A DNA stretch of 64,000 nucleotides. Source: Apostichopus parvimensis (lineage: Eukaryota > Echinodermata > Holothuroidea > Aspidochirotida > Stichopodidae). Below the pieces are notes generated by a model. The model saw only the letters and a program-made list of their open reading frames with translations. It searched no databases and was not told where the DNA came from. The stretch spans positions 8,615 through 72,614 of the forward strand of contig KN894319.1 of the NCBI GenBank assembly GCA_000934455.1, read 5' to 3'. Below are positions 61,001 through 64,000 of this stretch, in pieces. The position numbers were made by a program, and so were the translations under genes. How positions within the stretch are numbered: the first letter of the stretch is position 1; each line of letters begins with the position of its first letter.

Positions 61001-64000
61001 CTTCTATGTCTGGAGCACCCATGCACCCCCACCCCCTCCTCCAACCTCTTACCTATAAATTGAATCAATAAAAATAGCTACAGATTCAGAGGCTTTATCT
61101 CACTTGCCTCTCTCCATGGGTACCTGTGAGGTAATTTGTCATTGGGCGCATTATATAACTGCTGCTGACTGGAGGGATTGTCTCTGGGACAGGTTATCAT
61201 TGACCAGGGGTAATATAACGTCTGTCAAGCGCTTTGAGACCTATCGCTGGTGTTAAGCGCTATATAAAAATCAAATATTATCATTATAATATATGCAGTG
61301 TCACTAACCTATTTTTTGCTTTCATTTTTATTTCTCTCTCCAGTTTCCAGGAAAAGAAAGTTTGTGTCATTATTGATCTGTCTTGGGACGGTAGTTGCAT
61401 CCGTCTTGCAGCTTGGAATCTCATTCTGGGCCAGCAGAACAGTACTTAACATCTCAGCAGGGTCATTTTGGGCTTCATTACCAGTATGTATAATAGTTCA
61501 TGTTATCTTTACAATTGGTTAACTGCCATATCCATGAGCAGATGCAGGGGGAGGGGGGAAGGGGAGGGTTCCCTGTTTATTTTCTTGTGGGGGTTGGGGG
61601 GAACACAAGAAATTAGAAAAAACACTTTAATTTTAATCTTAACAAGTGCATAGATGAACATTTATATCTATGGTTCACCTTTTGGCAAAATATTGCCCTC
61701 TGACCTCCATTTACAATACACACTGTTAAGAAAATCCATTTATTTTCTATCATGCACTTGTCTCGGTAAAATTGTTTAGCAGTCATGTTATGTTCCTTGT
61801 TGTGACTGATGGTAGACCAACCCAGTATTATAATTATACACATCTGTATATTGTTACATTCTTGCTACATTCTGTAAATATAGAAGAAAGTAAATTATTG
61901 CATGTGACAGATTAAGAGCACAATGCATCTAACTTATGCATTAGGAAAATATACATGTTATTGTTTACACCTGAAATAAAAATGAAAATGTCATGTGTGC
62001 AAAAATCTATCACAGCTAAACAATCTATTGTTTGGTTTTTAATATGTGCCAGCAAGTAACCGGTAATATCTATTAGAAGAAATTGTTTCATGACTGGCGG
62101 ATGTAAATCAATATTTAAACTACTCTGATTTCTGCAGGTACTTTTAGGAATTGTAGTAGCATCTGCTGGTATATTCTGTGGGAAGCCGGGGAAATGTGCC
62201 ATGTCGGCCAGTATTTCCTTTCTGGTCGTGGGAGTTCTCGTTGTTGTGGTCGGTGCAATAATAGATGCAATCACTGCGACAGCTGTCTCGGTAAGCATCG
62301 ATTGATTGTAAATGGGATGAGGGGATGGGAGGGGGGGTGGGGATGGGAGGGAGGTGGAGGAGGAGGAATTCAGGGGGAGAGCTAGAATCTGCCTACCTGC
62401 TTTGTGCATTATATTTGTTCTTCAAAATTGTCTCCTTGCATACATTTGTTTCTGTATTTTGGGTTTCATTGCAGATACAATTGTACTTATTCTTACTCTG
62501 GAGTTAATATGCAGAAATGATTTCAGATTTGCATCTCTATGTCAATTAATAACAAAAATGATCTACGTTGAAATTAAATCTGTAAGATAATTTTTGGCGC
62601 AAGTAAAGAGATCAGAATTCCCGTTTTAAAAATGATAACCTAAAGGATACGAAACTTCCGTGGTTTGGAAAAATTTAGTTAATGCACATCAAAGAATTTG
62701 ATGGCTACAAGTTTTGCGGATTTCTTACATTCCAGCTAAGTCAATGGGAGAAAGTGAAAATGAAATGATTTTCTCACTAAAAATCTGATTGTAATTTTTT
62801 ATTGAATGCTATTAAATTCTCCATAGTGGAATTTTATTGTTCTTCACATGTTTTTCTTTATACAGAGTATTGACTTCAGTCAATGCAGGCATTCTCCTGC
62901 TGGTCAGGCTAATTGTACCCACCTGTACCCCTGTAATGTCCAGCTGGCCTGGGCTAATACCTGTTACTGCTGTCATCTCACACAAAGAACAAATGATGAG
63001 TGTTATTTTAGACACGTTGGGTAAGATTTTACAATTTGAAAGGTCTACGGACACCATTGACCTAGTCACTAAAAACTTCCAACAGATTTTTAATGAGATA
63101 ATCACACACAACAAATGTACTAAATATGGGACAATGGCAGCCTAGTCAGGTTCATGGCAATGTGATATGTCTCTATCCATGAAAATTTCAGCAATTGAAA
63201 ATTATAACATATCAGTTGTTAATTGTATGTAGATTTATTTATGTCAAGGTGTGTGCATGTCAAAATGTGTCAAGGTCATAATTGATATTTTCCCGAAATA
63301 TGCTAGAAAAGTCAAATTATGGTCACTCATGTTAAAATTTATTAAGCATTTTCTGCTAGTCTTAACCCTCCTCTAATTCTCACATAGAAATCCCAGTCCT
63401 CTAACTCATTTTCATTTCATTTCATTTATTTCGTCTATACATAAGAACAATAGCTTAAGACCATAATGGTGTTTATCTAGTGGAATTTCACCATTCCCCT
63501 TCCATAAGTGCTGTTTGTGGCCTGCCGATTGGGTAAATAATTTTTACTGTGGCCCTCGATCAAGATCAATTACATGTCCACTCCTTTGTATAAGATGCTT
63601 GTACTGTTTGTTATGTTACCTCGTCACAATCACCACAGAAACCACCACAGACAAATAAAAAAAATTCTCATTAACCTGTTCAAGACTTGATATGTACGCA
63701 CAAATAAATTTCATAGTAGTTCTTAAACGTCAGTGCATTTTGGCATTCTGTTTACAATTTATTGTTTTATTGATTGAATTCAAATGTTCATGTCTTCTCC
63801 AAGATTATCATTCCTTTTCTCTGATTTTCACATTTAGGCTCTCCCAACATCCCAGTATATTCGCAGGTGTATCATCCTGTGATCAAGTCTCTAAGAGATA
63901 CATTCGTCTTCTCTGGACGTCTGTTGTCTGTTGCTGTCTGGTGTTTGCCTTCGCCATCATCTCTATCGTCACCATTTGTCTCTTCAGAAGAAAGGTCAAT
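55017..64000 (+). CDS. TMEM255-like four-pass membrane protein, 3' end outside window
   Basis: TMEM255 (formerly FAM70) proteins are predicted tetraspan membrane proteins of unknown function. Exons: 55017-55031, 60370-60436, 61344-61483, 62138-62290, 62866-63020, 63838 to the edge; GT-AG, phases fit. After a hydrophilic N-terminus and RKRK, membrane segments lie near residues 34-56, 68-87 and 95-118, and a fourth in the last exon (LLWTSVVCCCLVFAFAII), followed by FRRK. Between segments 3 and 4 is a Cys-rich loop with NTCYCC, as in human TMEM255 (NTCFCC), an N-glycosylation site (NCT) and VSSC close to the fourth segment, as in the family. The first coding exon, only five codons, is the least certain part; translation might instead start at the Met at residue 14 in exon 2. 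Confidence 0.8.
55032..60369 (+). other. Long first intron of the TMEM255-like gene
   Basis: About 5.3 kb of A+T-rich sequence with no recognisable exon. It includes A-rich runs (57040-57115), a short GT run near 57712-57725 and, at 59795-60240, a strongly A/C/G-biased stretch with very few T on the plus strand. Confidence 0.6.
59795..60240. other. T-poor, A-rich strand-skewed segment
   Basis: About 445 bases in which the plus strand is mostly A, G and C (for example CAAGAGAAAGACAAAAGGC) with T strongly depleted. It is preceded at 59773-59800 by a T/G run (TTTTTGTTTTGTTTTG) that could pair with the following AAAAACAAAAC. No coding domain was recognised; it may be part of an unidentified element. 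Confidence 0.5.
60735..60795. repeat. GGGAAGGG(TGAA) purine microsatellite
   Basis: GAAGGGGAAGGGT units repeated about three to four times in TMEM255-like intron 2. Confidence 0.85.
61086..61290 (+). repeat. tRNA-derived SINE, head-truncated copy
   Basis: Same family as 579-889, opposite orientation. Shared parts: CTTTATCTCACTTGCCTCTC, GGGTACCTGTGAGGTAA, GGGATTGTCTCTGGGAC, AGCGCTTTGAGACCTATCGC, then an ATTATCATTATAAT tail. The tRNA head is missing. It ends about 50 bases before the acceptor of TMEM255-like exon 3. Confidence 0.85.

Noticed and set aside
61912-62409. A 165-codon minus-strand open frame
   Set aside because: It overlaps TMEM255-like exon 4, which has clean splice sites and family similarity on the plus strand; the minus-strand frame has low-complexity Ser/Pro runs only.

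Overview
The window is eukaryotic nuclear DNA: about 64 kb, A+T-rich, with four multi-exon protein genes whose introns all have GT-AG borders, and introns full of SINEs, small DNA transposons, minisatellites and homopolymer runs. Gene content and the style of the repeats suggest a marine invertebrate deuterostome, most likely an echinoderm. That is an inference from reading; I could not search a database.

Layout from left to right. (1) 436-8196, minus strand: the first seven coding exons of an importin-5 (IPO5/RanBP5) gene, which continues beyond the left edge. (2) 8197-10251: a head-to-head intergenic region likely to hold the promoters of genes 1 and 3. (3) 10252-22659, plus strand: a complete 15-exon ubiquitin-specific protease of the USP4/11/15/19/32 type (about 1345 aa). 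It carries an unexpected RING-like zinc module in the insert that splits its catalytic domain. (4) 22660-30009: a tail-to-tail region with a 3' minisatellite. (5) 30010-47801, minus strand: a complete DZIP1/DZIP1L-like (Iguana) cilium and Hedgehog protein gene with 20 coding exons (about 966 aa), one of them a 21-base microexon, plus a possible tandem-duplicated alternative exon. (6) 47802-55016: an upstream region with two non-autonomous DNA transposons that have recognisable target-site duplications, a degenerate telomere-like array and a U2-snRNA-derived SINE. (7) 55017 to the right edge, plus strand: a TMEM255-like four-pass membrane protein gene, incomplete at its 3' end.

The genes do not form a pathway, but three of them (IPO5, DZIP1, TMEM255) have human counterparts on chromosome arm 13q, so the cluster may preserve old linkage. 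The most notable observations are the RING-like USP; a near-perfect 51-base antisense copy of a DZIP1 exon/splice-donor junction in another intron of the same gene; the duplicated DZIP1 exon; and a two-copy SINE family whose 5' head is U2 snRNA.

Exon borders were set by hand from splice consensus, reading-frame phase and family similarity. Phases close across all exons of each gene, which supports the models, but no transcript evidence was available.
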